Below, piece by piece: positions 1 to 9,561 of a stretch of 64,000 bases of DNA. Below the pieces are notes generated by a model. That model did no database searches and had not been told where the DNA came from. It was given only the letters and a program-made list of their open reading frames with translations. A program made the translations under genes and the position numbers. Positions within the stretch are counted from its first letter, which is position 1; each line of letters begins with the position of its first letter. Origin of the DNA: Phycisphaeraceae bacterium (GTDB taxonomy: Bacteria; Planctomycetota; Phycisphaerae; Phycisphaerales; Phycisphaeraceae); NCBI GenBank assembly GCA_020851465.1, contig JADZCR010000003.1, forward strand, positions 310,001 to 374,000, read 5' to 3'.

Positions 1-69
1 ATGCGTTCCTTTGTTGACTCTGCTGAATAAGCCGACACATCATGCCGTAGGCATGACCTGCTGGCTACT

Positions 70-2142
70 TTATGGTGCCGCTGTCCGGTACCCGACTACT
101 GTCGTGTCGGTGATGAGAATCAGCGTTTGATCGACGGCGAGCACAGACCCGCCAGTGGGTTCCGTATCAAACTCGGTAAGCATCTGGGTGATTTTGCCGG
201 TCTTGCGGTCGATGTCGAAAAGCCCAGCCGTACCGTAGAGGTAAACCTGTGACTGGGTAAATAGCGGAGCATCGACATTTTTACCGAACAACTCCGACCA
301 CCAGCGTCGCTCCAACGAACTCGGCTTATAGGTTGTCAGCGCATCGCCGAGTACGTAAAGCTCGCCATCAATGATGCCCAGCAGTGCATCCGTTGATCCG
401 ATTTCTTTGGTCCAGAGGAGGGAGCGATCGTTGATGTTTACTGCGTGTAATTCTTCCTGTCCTTTGTCCTTGAAATAAAGGATGCCATGCTCGATCGGCA
501 GATCACCGCGCCGACCGCCAGTCGACGGCATCGCACCGCGGCGGCGAGATCGATTGGAAAACATTTTTCGACCTTCACCGTACATATACGCCCAGGCTAT
601 TCGCTTTTCCACGGGATCCACCGCCACCAGAGCACCGTCATTGGTCAACACGAAGATCTGATTGTCAGTCGCTTCGATCTGTGGTTCCAGGTCCACGTTG
701 TACCCGCCTCGCGGGTTTTGAGTCGGGTTTCCCAGCACCAGTTCCCAAAGTTTTGTGCCGCTGGTCCGGCTCATCGCCACCAGGCTCAGCTCGCCGCGCA
801 TCTGTTTCAACGCGGTGCAATAGACCACGTCACCCTCGATCACGGGTGAACCGAGGAAGAAGTATTCCCCCAGCCCTGAGTTACCCGACGTGTTCCATTT
901 GAGCTTTCCAGAGGCAGCGTCATAACAGGCAATCCTCAAGTAAGGCATACGGTTCTGTTCGTAACCCGTGCTGAAGATCAAGCCGCGATCAAGCAACATC
1001 GCGCCGCTGTTGAATATTCCGTAATTGACCATCTGCTGGACACGTGGCGCGATCGCTTCGGGTTTTTCTGATTGCCAGATTACTTTGCCTGTTTTGGCGT
1101 CGATCGCGGTCGTCAAACCAAACCAATTGACGTACACCCGCGTTTCATCGCTAACTGCTTCGGGGCGCAGATTGTCGATCATCCCGCTGCCATAGCCGCT
1201 GTTCTGAAACGCCACGGCAACCTGTTGTCGGAGATTTTCGTTGAAGAACTCATACTTCCACGCCGGGACGTCAGCCTTGGGAAGCGGAATTTTGTCCGGC
1301 ACCGGGTTTGATGCGGCAGCGAGTCCGGCAGCGTCGGCAGCATCCGAAGCGCGTTCCTTCGCCAATGCGGTCAGATACTCGGTCACAGCGACCTCGCCGC
1401 CGCCGATCACGACTTTCTCTTCGGGGTATCTTGTCTGAACACGCTGCTGAATCTGATCAAACCGCGTCCAATCACCCGCTCGCGCCAGGGCCGTCGCCTG
1501 TTTCACATAAAGTCGGGCAACCGAGATCGTTGAATCCGGGCAGTAGGTGATGATGTCCGCCCAACATTTGGCGGCCTGAGAAAAATCACCACGTTCAAAA
1601 TAGGTGTCTCCAAGCCGATCGGCGGCGGCGGGGCCATAACTGGAGATGAGATACTTCTGGTACACCTTCTCCAGTGCGGCTAATTCTTCGGAAGAACCTT
1701 CGGGTTTCTCCAGCAGAGCTTTGGCCTGTGCATCGTAAAACACACGAAACGCCTGCCGACCATCCGGCGGAAGTGATGCCAATCGTCGCCGACCGTAGAG
1801 GTCCACCGGCATGACAAAATCGTTCGCCGTGCGAACCATCGGTACAGGGTTGGCCGATTGGAAAGTCTCCATCGCACGGAAGGCTTTGTCCCACTGTTTA
1901 TTGGTCAGCAATTGCTCAAAGTCGGCGACGGCGTCAGTGGTTTGCTGCGACTCTCCGGGAACACGAAAGGCAGCCATGCTGGAAACCGACTCACCTTGAG
2001 GGCTGATAGATAAGACAGCCCTCATGTTCATCTGGACCATTTCTCTAGCGAAACCTTGAATGGGCAGCACACCCGTCAGCGCAACGGCTGCAACGGTAAA
2101 GCACCGGGCGCGCTGGCTGAGTCGCTGGCTGTGTCGGTGCAT
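70..2142 (-). CDS. Secreted PQQ-type beta-propeller protein with TPR-like N-terminal region
   Basis: A 690-residue exported protein. The ATG at 2142 begins a short basic stretch and a hydrophobic segment ending near GFA, which is a typical signal peptide. The frame stays open to 2622, but the longer version would run antisense into the phosphatase gene at 2314, so I reject it. Residues of about 60-260 are helical and TPR-like (for example the DRLGDTYFERGDFSQAAKCW stretch). The C-terminal half has at least five PQQ-type propeller strands of the form AxDxxTGKxxW (AIDAKTGKVIWQ, CYDAASGKLKW, AMSRTSGTKLWE, AVDPVEKRIAW, AVNINDRSLLW). Such propellers often act as scaffolds or bind cofactors outside the cytoplasm. 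The substrate is unknown. It is divergent from the phosphatase gene, 171 bases away. Confidence 0.88.
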   Translation of the reverse strand: MHRHSQRLSQRARCFTVAAVALTGVLPIQGFAREMVQMNMRAVLSISPQGESVSSMAAFRVPGESQQTTDAVADFEQLLTNKQWDKAFRAMETFQSANPVPMVRTANDFVMPVDLYGRRRLASLPPDGRQAFRVFYDAQAKALLEKPEGSSEELAALEKVYQKYLISSYGPAAADRLGDTYFERGDFSQAAKCWADIITYCPDSTISVARLYVKQATALARAGDWTRFDQIQQRVQTRYPEEKVVIGGGEVAVTEYLTALAKERASDAADAAGLAAASNPVPDKIPLPKADVPAWKYEFFNENLRQQVAVAFQNSGYGSGMIDNLRPEAVSDETRVYVNWFGLTTAIDAKTGKVIWQSEKPEAIAPRVQQMVNYGIFNSGAMLLDRGLIFSTGYEQNRMPYLRIACYDAASGKLKWNTSGNSGLGEYFFLGSPVIEGDVVYCTALKQMRGELSLVAMSRTSGTKLWELVLGNPTQNPRGGYNVDLEPQIEATDNQIFVLTNDGALVAVDPVEKRIAWAYMYGEGRKMFSNRSRRRGAMPSTGGRRGDLPIEHGILYFKDKGQEELHAVNINDRSLLWTKEIGSTDALLGIIDGELYVLGDALTTYKPSSLERRWWSELFGKNVDAPLFTQSQVYLYGTAGLFDIDRKTGKITQMLTEFDTEPTGGSVLAVDQTLILITDTTVVGYRTAAP

Positions 2143-2313
2143 CACGCATCCCCAAGTGGTTCGATCCGCTCGCTCGTCCGTTTTCAGACGCACGAGACCC
2201 AACCAATGTTCACAATTTGCCAAGTATAACCCGTGGCGCCCGTTACCAGTTCCTTTGACAGCATCACATCGGCAAAAAATGTCAATCCGAGGCTGCGCCT
2301 CTATACTCCCGAC

Positions 2314-3132
2314 ATGACGCTCAAGGAAGATCTCCAGTTTGCCGTCGCACTGGCGCGACGTTCCGGCCAGCTTGCCCGCGATTATTACGGTAAGGTCAAA
2401 CGTCTCACCAAGCGGAATGACGAAGCGGTCACCGATGCTGACCGCGCCTGTCAAAAATTGATTTATGAGGCGATCCGCCCCCGCTTCCCCGGCGACGGCT
2501 TCATCGGGGAGGAGAATGACACCGGACTGGCTATCACCAGTGAGATTCCGAACCCCGCGGGGCGTGTCTGGGTCGTCGATCCCATCGACGGCACCAACAA
2601 TTTCATTGCCGGCTTCGGACACTTCGCCACCTGCATCGGTCTGCTCGATGCCGGCCGGCCTGTGCTGGGCGTGGTGTATGACGTGATGGAAGATGTGATG
2701 TATGCCGCGGCGCGAGGCGAAGGCATGTCGGTTAATGACCGTCGCACACAGGTAAACGGTGATCCGCTTTCTGACAGTTCATTCGTCATGTCGTCAAGCA
2801 ATCTCATCGACGCCAATGGCCGCGCCCCCTCCTGGCCGGCGCGCTGGCTCGGCCGAACGCCCTGGAAGATGCGCGTCATCGGTTCGGCGGCACTCGATGG
2901 TGCCCACGTAGCAGCCGGCATCGCTCACGGTGCCATCACCATTCACGGAAAACTCTGGGACGTGGTGGCCCCTGCTGCTCTGGTCATCGAAGCAGGCGGT
3001 CTGGTCACCGACACGCAGGGGAAGGCTGTCTTCCCCTTTAACCTCGAACGATACTCCGGTGCCCGCGTGCCAAACCTCATGGCTTCCCCTTCGGCACAGG
3101 AGACGCTGCTGCGGGAACTCCGCGAGTGGTGA
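2314..3132 (+). CDS. Inositol-monophosphatase-family phosphatase (HisN/SuhB-like)
   Basis: A 272-residue Mg-dependent sugar/alcohol phosphatase of the inositol monophosphatase superfamily. Visible motifs are VTDADRACQ, the metal-ligand GEE (FIGEEND), the core WVVDPIDGTNNF, and the C-terminal WDVVAPAALVIEAGG. These cover the metal-binding Glu/Asp residues of the family. Members act on inositol phosphate, histidinol phosphate, fructose-1,6-bisphosphate or PAP, and the sequence alone does not separate these; no histidine-pathway gene is nearby. I chose the ATG at 2314 because the family N-terminus begins there; an upstream in-frame ATG at 2233 would add 27 unlikely residues. It converges with the methyltransferase gene, with 3 bases between stop codons. 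Confidence 0.92.
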   Translation: MTLKEDLQFAVALARRSGQLARDYYGKVKRLTKRNDEAVTDADRACQKLIYEAIRPRFPGDGFIGEENDTGLAITSEIPNPAGRVWVVDPIDGTNNFIAGFGHFATCIGLLDAGRPVLGVVYDVMEDVMYAAARGEGMSVNDRRTQVNGDPLSDSSFVMSSSNLIDANGRAPSWPARWLGRTPWKMRVIGSAALDGAHVAAGIAHGAITIHGKLWDVVAPAALVIEAGGLVTDTQGKAVFPFNLERYSGARVPNLMASPSAQETLLRELREW

Positions 3133-3135
3133 TGC

Positions 3136-3990
3136 TTATTTTTCGGAGAGTTTCTCGGCTCCGCCCGTGGCGTTCCCAGCAACACGGGTGATGTGATAAA
3201 GAAAGACCGCGGCTGCTACCGCGACGTTCAGTGAATCAGTTCCTCGGTGCATGGGAATCGTCACCAGTTGATCGCAAGCGGTCAGCCAGCGGGTGTGCAG
3301 GCCTTGTGACTCGCTACCCAGAAGAATGCCCACGCGATTGGGGGTTCGAGGGTGACGGATGGATTCCAGCGGAGCAGCGCGATCATCAAGCACCGAAGCC
3401 AGCAGATTTACATCCCACTCCTGCCGCAGACGATACAGATCACGCAGCAGGTCGTCGGAACGGACGATCGGCAACGTGAAGATCGAACCCATCGACACCC
3501 GAACCGACCGACGCCAATAAGGATCACATGATCGCTCACCGACGATCATGGCATCCGCACCCATCGCTGCGCTGATGCGGATCAGCGATCCCAGATTGTC
3601 TGCGTTGATGATCTCAGGACATATCACCAGCGTCAGGGGCACAGCAGGACCAGCGGGTGGCGGCAGCACATCGTCGAGCCTGTGCTCCACCGGACGGATG
3701 CCGCACGCCAGCACGCCGGAATGGAAAGCAAAGCCGATCACGCCTTCGAGAACGGAGTCAGGCGCGACATACAACGGCACGGATGAGGGGACGAGTGAAG
3801 CCAGTTCCTCGACGCGCCGCTGAGCGATGAACACGGAATCCACGCGGTGGTCGCTGGCAAGCAGCCGACGCACCAGATGCTCACCTTCCGCGATGAACCT
3901 GTCACCATGTCGCGCTACGTCGCGGTCCTTGAGATTGCGATAGACATCGAGGCGGGGATCGTCGAGCGTTTCAACGGCAATCATCGGCAT
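3136..3990 (-). CDS. SpoU/TrmH-family RNA 2'-O-methyltransferase
   Basis: A 284-residue SPOUT methyltransferase that would transfer a methyl group from S-adenosylmethionine to a ribose 2'-OH in rRNA or tRNA. The three SpoU motifs are present: NADNLGSLIR (motif 1, catalytic Arg), ILLGSESQGL (motif 2) and IPMHRGTDSLNVAVAAAVFLY-type motif 3. The N-terminal 100 residues match the substrate-binding domain (FIAEGEHLVRRLL). Two ATGs lie close together at 3990 and 3984, and the family alignment fits either. The open frame extends to 4077 without a better start. The RNA target cannot be told from sequence. Confidence 0.93.
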   Translation of the reverse strand: MPMIAVETLDDPRLDVYRNLKDRDVARHGDRFIAEGEHLVRRLLASDHRVDSVFIAQRRVEELASLVPSSVPLYVAPDSVLEGVIGFAFHSGVLACGIRPVEHRLDDVLPPPAGPAVPLTLVICPEIINADNLGSLIRISAAMGADAMIVGERSCDPYWRRSVRVSMGSIFTLPIVRSDDLLRDLYRLRQEWDVNLLASVLDDRAAPLESIRHPRTPNRVGILLGSESQGLHTRWLTACDQLVTIPMHRGTDSLNVAVAAAVFLYHITRVAGNATGGAEKLSEK

Positions 3991-4190
3991 AGGTATCGAA
4001 TACAGTACGAACCTCACCGCTGCCGGTAAACGCCCCTTTCCGCGGCTGAACTCACCCCCTATGACCTGCGACACCACCGGCAGGATGACGCTCCCCTGCT
4101 CGACTTCTGTATTTGGCCAAGGAGCTGTCGGACCCGTTATGTCTGCTGTCTCATTTCCTAGAATGCCTCCTTTTACGCGAGGTTTAGCGC

Positions 4191-7100
4191 GTGCGCGAAC
4201 GCATTGACTCGATCACCGAACGCATTGGACAAGCCATGCTGGGAGACCAGCACCGCTTTCGCCGCGCTCTGATGCGAATTGAAGATGCGTTACGTGGGCG
4301 AGGTCCGGGACAGGATGATGTCGTGGCCGATGCTTCGCTCACACGTCTGGCTTCTGATGTCGAGGCTTCCATCACCAGGGGAGAGCAACGCCGCAGCGGA
4401 CTGCCACGACCTGTATTCCCCGGTGAATTACCCATCGTCGCGCGACGGGAAGAAATTGCGAAAGCGATTTCTTCCCATCAGGTTGTCGTCCTCTGCGGCG
4501 AGACCGGATCAGGTAAGACCACGCAACTTCCCAAGATTTGTCTCGATCTGGGACGAGGCATCGCGGGAATGATCGGCCATACGCAACCGCGACGAATCGC
4601 AGCCCGCAGTGTCGCGGCCCGCATCGCTCATGAACTCCGCACATCGCTGGGTAGTGCGGTCGGTTACAAGGTCCGGTTCAATGACAAGACCAGCCCGCAG
4701 AATTACATCAAGGTGATGACCGATGGCATCCTGCTCGCCGAAACGCAGCAGGACCGATTTCTCGAAGCCTATGACACGATCATCGTTGACGAAGCGCACG
4801 AACGCAGCCTCAACATCGATTTTCTTCTGGGTTATCTCAAGCAGTTGCTGCCCAAGCGGCGTGATCTGAAGGTCATCATCACTTCCGCGACCATCGATCC
4901 CCAGCGATTCAGCCGCCATTTTGATGATGCGCCGATCATTGAGGTATCAGGCCGAACCTATCCCGTCGAGGTGCGCTACCGTCCGCATGCCCCGGACGAT
5001 GAAGAAACGGACCACGATGTGCTAGGCTCCATCGTTAGCGCGGTCGATGAATTGCAAGCCGGTGCCAGAGGTGACACGCTGATTTTTCTCAGCGGAGAAC
5101 GTGATATCCGTGACACCTCCGACGCCTTGCGCAAACACTTTCCATCACGAGGCGGCGTCGAAGTTCTGCCGCTTTACGCACGGCTCTCGACCGGCGAGCA
5201 GAACCGCGTGTTCCAGGAGCACACCAACACGCGCATCGTACTGGCGACCAACGTGGCGGAAACTTCGATCACCGTCCCCGGCATCAAGTATGTGATCGAT
5301 CCGGGTACAGCACGCATCAGCCGATACAGCACACGGTCGAAAGTGCAGCGACTGCCGATCGAACCGATCTCGCGTGCCAGTGCGGATCAGCGTAAAGGCC
5401 GTTGCGGACGAGTCAGCGAAGGCATCTGCATCCGTCTTTACTCCGAAGATGACTATTTATCGCGGGACGCCTACACACAGCCGGAGATTTTGCGGACCAA
5501 CCTGGCCGGCGTCATCCTGCAAATGAAAGCCCTGCGGCTTGGACGCATCGAGGAGTTTCCCTTCCTCGAATCACCCGATCCACGCACGATCCGTGATGGC
5601 TACGTCACTTTGCACGAATTAGGAGCGGTGGATGAACGAAACGAATTGACCCCGATCGGCCGCGAGCTGGCGCGTCTGCCGATCGATCCGCGAATTGGTC
5701 GGATGATTCTGGCTGCTCGCGAGGAACACGCTCTGCACGAGGTGCTCATCATCGCGGCTGCACTCTCCGTGCAGGACCCGCGTGAGCGACCGCTGGATCG
5801 ACAACAGGCCGCTGATGAATCGCACGCGAAGTTCCGTGACGACAGCTCTGACTTTCTCGGTTATCTGAAACTTTGGGAGGCATACCACGACGAGATTCGC
5901 CGCGGCACCCGCAGTCAGGCTCGCAAGTGGTGTTCGCAGCATTTTCTTTCTCCTGTCCGGATGCGTGAATGGCTGGACATCCACCAACAGTTGCTCTCGC
6001 TGGTGCGAGAGGCGGGTTCTGAACCGAATCGCCGACCCGCGCCGCCTGAGCATATCCATCGCGCGTTACTCACCGGCCTGCTGGGCAATATCGGTCTGCG
6101 CGGGGAAACGTCGGAATACCAGGGCACACGCGGTAGCCGGTTCAGCATTTTTCCGGGATCGTCACTCTTTCGGAAGACACCGCGCTGGGTGATGGCCGCT
6201 GAAATTGTGGAGACGACCAGGCTCTACGCACGCACCGTTGCACCGATCCACGTCGAGTGGATCGAGCGTCTGGCACCGCATCTCATGAAACGCTCCTACT
6301 CTGACCCGCACTGGGAAAAGGAGACAGCCCACGTCCGCGCGTGGGAGCGAGTGACGCTACACGGCCTGGTGGTGATCCCTCGCCGAAAGGTTCACTTCGG
6401 TCCTGTCGATCCGCGTTTGGCACGGGAGATATTCATCCACCACGCGCTGGTCGAAGGCGAATACTCAAGCAATGCGCCATACGCTCGGCATAATCGCTCA
6501 CTGGCAGCCCAGGTAGAAACTCTCGAAGCAAAGCAGCGGCGGCACGACCTGCTGCGTGATGAAAAGGATGTCTTCGCGTTCTACGACCGTTGCATACCGC
6601 GTGATGTGTTCAGCGGCCCGCTCTTTGAGCAGTGGCGGGCAAAGGCGGAACGCACGCAGCCACGACTGCTTTTTATGGAGATGCGTGATCTGGTCGATCA
6701 CTTGCCGGAAGGGATCACGACCGAGCGGTTTCCCGATGAAATCGCAGTCGGCCAGATGCGACTGCCATTGCAATACCGCTTTGAACCGGGTGATCCGGCA
6801 GATGGCGTGACGCTGTCTGTCCCGCTGGCTGCGCTGAATCAGTTGCGTCCGGACCCGTTTGAATGGCTCGTCCCCGGCTGGCTCGATGAAAAAGTGACAG
6901 CGATGATTAAATCGCTACCCAAACACCTGCGTGTTCTCTTTGTACCCGTGCCGCAGACAGCCGCGTCGATTCTGCCGCTCCTGAATCACACGTCAGCACA
7001 ATGCCATTCATCAAACGCGGAAAAAAGAGACGATACGACCGTTCGCAGCTCTCTCATCGATCAACTCGTGATCCATCTGGGGCAGATCTCCGGTCGAGCG

Positions 7101-8144
7101 ATCCGGCGCGAGGATTTCAACGAGTCTGGTATCGAAGATTATCTCCGCATGAATTTCCGCGTCCTCGATGACAAGGGGCACCCGCTGGCGATGAGCCGTG
7201 ATCTGACGGAGCTGCAGGAGCGGCTCGGTGCGATGGCAGCCGGCAGCTTTTCCGGGCCAGCAACAGATTCCGACTTCACCCGTGATGACCTGAAAAAATG
7301 GGATGTTGGCGACTTGCCGGAACGGGTATCCGTCCGCCGTGCCGGCGTAACCATGCAGGGATATCCCGCACTGGTGGACAAACAGACCTCCGTCTCCCTG
7401 CGACTGTTTGATAGCGCGGATACCGCCCGCGCAGTCCACCGCGCCGGCGTGCGCCGTCTGTACCTGATCGCCCTTGCCGATGAGATGAAATACCTCACGC
7501 GAGGTCTCAGAGGCATTGATACTCTTGGCGTGCAATTCGCCCCGCTGGGCAGCGTATCCGCACTTCGGGCATACCTGATCGAGCTGGCGATCGACCGCAC
7601 GTTTCTCGAAAACCTCCCCGAAGTGCGCACCCACATGGAGTTTGAAGTACGGTTGCGGGAGCGACAGCATCGCATCGATGAATCACTGCGGTCAACGGTT
7701 GCTCTGGTGACACAGATTCTCGCGGCATATCAGGCTGTGCAATTTCAACTCGGCGGACGGATCGCACCGAGCTGGACCGCAGCAATCAATGACATGCGTC
7801 AGCAGCTTGGTCGCCTGATGGCGGAAGGATTCCTGCTTCGCATTCCTTACCCGTGGCTTGAGCAATACCCCCGCTATCTCAAAGCGGTTCAGCTACGAAT
7901 CCAGAAACTATCCAATGCAGGCCTCGATCGGGATGCGCGACACACCGCCGACCTTTCGCCGCTCTGGCAGCAATATGTTGCACGAGCTGAGCTTCATCGA
8001 GCTCGCGGTCTGTACGATCCTGCCCTTGAACAATATCGCTGGATGCTTGAGGAGTTTCGCGTCTCACTCTTTGCCCAGGAGTTGGGCACCGCGGTTCCGG
8101 TGTCGGCTAAAAGGCTTGAACAGCAATGGGCAATGGTGAAGTAA
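4191..8144 (+). CDS. hrpA: ATP-dependent RNA helicase HrpA (DEAH box)
   Basis: A 1317-residue DEAH/RHA helicase, the usual length for HrpA (about 1300). Helicase motifs: GETGSGKTTQ (residues 103-112), DEAH near 200, SAT, and the motif VI region QRKGRCGRVSEG. The helicase core is followed by the HA2/OB-fold region and a long C-terminal DUF3418-type domain, which marks HrpA rather than HrpB. In other bacteria HrpA acts on mRNA and on stalled ribosomes. The start is GTG at 4191, about ten bases after a GAGG ribosome-binding sequence; an internal ATG at residue 16 is less likely. It is transcribed alone. Confidence 0.95.
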   Translation: MRERIDSITERIGQAMLGDQHRFRRALMRIEDALRGRGPGQDDVVADASLTRLASDVEASITRGEQRRSGLPRPVFPGELPIVARREEIAKAISSHQVVVLCGETGSGKTTQLPKICLDLGRGIAGMIGHTQPRRIAARSVAARIAHELRTSLGSAVGYKVRFNDKTSPQNYIKVMTDGILLAETQQDRFLEAYDTIIVDEAHERSLNIDFLLGYLKQLLPKRRDLKVIITSATIDPQRFSRHFDDAPIIEVSGRTYPVEVRYRPHAPDDEETDHDVLGSIVSAVDELQAGARGDTLIFLSGERDIRDTSDALRKHFPSRGGVEVLPLYARLSTGEQNRVFQEHTNTRIVLATNVAETSITVPGIKYVIDPGTARISRYSTRSKVQRLPIEPISRASADQRKGRCGRVSEGICIRLYSEDDYLSRDAYTQPEILRTNLAGVILQMKALRLGRIEEFPFLESPDPRTIRDGYVTLHELGAVDERNELTPIGRELARLPIDPRIGRMILAAREEHALHEVLIIAAALSVQDPRERPLDRQQAADESHAKFRDDSSDFLGYLKLWEAYHDEIRRGTRSQARKWCSQHFLSPVRMREWLDIHQQLLSLVREAGSEPNRRPAPPEHIHRALLTGLLGNIGLRGETSEYQGTRGSRFSIFPGSSLFRKTPRWVMAAEIVETTRLYARTVAPIHVEWIERLAPHLMKRSYSDPHWEKETAHVRAWERVTLHGLVVIPRRKVHFGPVDPRLAREIFIHHALVEGEYSSNAPYARHNRSLAAQVETLEAKQRRHDLLRDEKDVFAFYDRCIPRDVFSGPLFEQWRAKAERTQPRLLFMEMRDLVDHLPEGITTERFPDEIAVGQMRLPLQYRFEPGDPADGVTLSVPLAALNQLRPDPFEWLVPGWLDEKVTAMIKSLPKHLRVLFVPVPQTAASILPLLNHTSAQCHSSNAEKRDDTTVRSSLIDQLVIHLGQISGRAIRREDFNESGIEDYLRMNFRVLDDKGHPLAMSRDLTELQERLGAMAAGSFSGPATDSDFTRDDLKKWDVGDLPERVSVRRAGVTMQGYPALVDKQTSVSLRLFDSADTARAVHRAGVRRLYLIALADEMKYLTRGLRGIDTLGVQFAPLGSVSALRAYLIELAIDRTFLENLPEVRTHMEFEVRLRERQHRIDESLRSTVALVTQILAAYQAVQFQLGGRIAPSWTAAINDMRQQLGRLMAEGFLLRIPYPWLEQYPRYLKAVQLRIQKLSNAGLDRDARHTADLSPLWQQYVARAELHRARGLYDPALEQYRWMLEEFRVSLFAQELGTAVPVSAKRLEQQWAMVK

Positions 8145-8248
8145 CCTTTCAGGGCGAGTGTGTGAAAGTCGTATATCGTTCCCCGCTTACATAAGTGTCT
8201 CGGATATAGTTCTGCTTCGCGAAGCTATTCCCCTTAGAATCCTCCCTC

Positions 8249-9523
8249 ATGACCCGCCGACTTCGTGCCCTCGCTCGTATTCGCTGGCTTGTGTTTTTTG
8301 TGCTCCTCGTCGTTTTCGGCGCGGCTGCCTATTACGTTTATGAACGCTACTGGAATCCGGTGGTAAGCGTCACCCGGATTGTCGAAGCTCCGGTAGTCCA
8401 TGCGTTTTATGCCACCGGCACGATCTCGCCCGACCGTGAATATCCGATCCGCGCTAACGTGGCAGGCCTCATCACTGAGCGGCTCGTGGATAAAGGCGAT
8501 ACGGTCAAAAAGGATCAACCCGTTGTCGTCATCACCAGCGATGACATCACTTTCAAGCTCGACCAGGCCAAGGCTGAGTTGAAGGAAAAGGAGCAGTTGG
8601 CTGACGACAAGACCTCGCCGATCCTTGCCGAGATTGACGCGAAGATTGTTGCCGCCGACGAAGTGCTCGCGCTGGCTCGCCGTGAAAATAAACGGATAGA
8701 GACTTTGGTGAAGTCAAACTCTGCCACCGATCAGGATCTGGATCGCTCGCTGGACCGCCTCAGCCGCGCGGCCAGCGATGCTGCCTCCAATCGAGCGCAG
8801 CGAGCGACACGAAAGATTCAACTTGATAAGGATGTCGATGTCGCACGCGCAGCACTACGCATCGCGCAGTGGAACTACGACCAGCAGACCATCCGCAGTC
8901 CGATTAATGGCGTCGTGCTCGACTGGCCCGTCTCACAAGGCACACGGGTGGCGGTCAACGATCACCTCATGCAGATAGCCGATGTGTCTCCGGGCAAACT
9001 CGTGATGCGGGCCGCGGTCGATGAGGAGGACAAGGTCGGCGTGACACCCGGCCAGGTGGTGCGGATGACGCTCTATTCGTTTCCCGGTGAAGTGCTCACA
9101 GGCTGCGTGAGCAAAATCTATGACAAGGCCGAGTCTGACCGTCGAACTTTCGAGGTGGACATCCAGATCGACGAGTCCGACCCGCATCGCGCCAAACTCT
9201 CGCCGGGCATGACAGGGGAACTGGCGTTTGTGATCGAAGAAAAGTCCAAAGCCAATATCCTGCCCTCTCAGGCTGTGCAAGGCGGGTCGGTATGGATCGT
9301 GCGCGAAGGCAGACTCAAACGTGCGGAAGTCAAACTCGGCCTGACCAGCATCGAGCGGACCGAAGTGCTATCCGGTCTGAGCGATGATGATCAGGTTGTC
9401 GTCAGCGCGGTCGGCAACCTGGAAGAAGGCCAGCGCGTGCGCACGCAATTTGTCGATCCGCGTGAAGCGGCAGGTCTGAACAAGCACGTGAAGAATGCGG
9501 ACGGGTTCAAGGGGTTCCGTTAA
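8249..9523 (+). CDS. Periplasmic adaptor (HlyD/MacA-like membrane fusion protein)
   Basis: A 424-residue membrane fusion protein. It has one N-terminal transmembrane segment (WLVFFVLLVVFGAAAYYV), a lipoyl/barrel half (VAGLITERLVDKGDTVKK), a coiled-coil hairpin (about residues 95-215), the second lipoyl half (IRSPINGVVLDWPVSQGTRV) and beta-barrel domains. Adaptors of this kind bridge an inner-membrane transporter to an outer-membrane exit. The two genes directly downstream encode an ABC permease and its ATPase, so it very probably belongs to a MacAB/LolCDE-like tripartite exporter. No outer-membrane TolC-type gene is in the window. No clear ribosome-binding site was seen. Confidence 0.92.
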   Translation: MTRRLRALARIRWLVFFVLLVVFGAAAYYVYERYWNPVVSVTRIVEAPVVHAFYATGTISPDREYPIRANVAGLITERLVDKGDTVKKDQPVVVITSDDITFKLDQAKAELKEKEQLADDKTSPILAEIDAKIVAADEVLALARRENKRIETLVKSNSATDQDLDRSLDRLSRAASDAASNRAQRATRKIQLDKDVDVARAALRIAQWNYDQQTIRSPINGVVLDWPVSQGTRVAVNDHLMQIADVSPGKLVMRAAVDEEDKVGVTPGQVVRMTLYSFPGEVLTGCVSKIYDKAESDRRTFEVDIQIDESDPHRAKLSPGMTGELAFVIEEKSKANILPSQAVQGGSVWIVREGRLKRAEVKLGLTSIERTEVLSGLSDDDQVVVSAVGNLEEGQRVRTQFVDPREAAGLNKHVKNADGFKGFR

Positions 9524-9561
9524 GTCCGGCTAATTGACCGGATGTCCGCTGGATCACTCGC

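Noticed and set aside
40-56. 7-bp hairpin (TCATGCC/GGCATGA) as terminator of the first gene
   Set aside because: No T-run follows on the minus strand, so it lacks the second half of an intrinsic terminator.
2143-2622. N-terminal extension of the PQQ-propeller frame
   Set aside because: It would overlap the phosphatase gene in antisense and hide the signal peptide at 2142.
7011-7670. 219-residue minus-strand frame inside hrpA
   Set aside because: It lies wholly opposite the conserved hrpA C-terminal region and shows no recognisable protein features.
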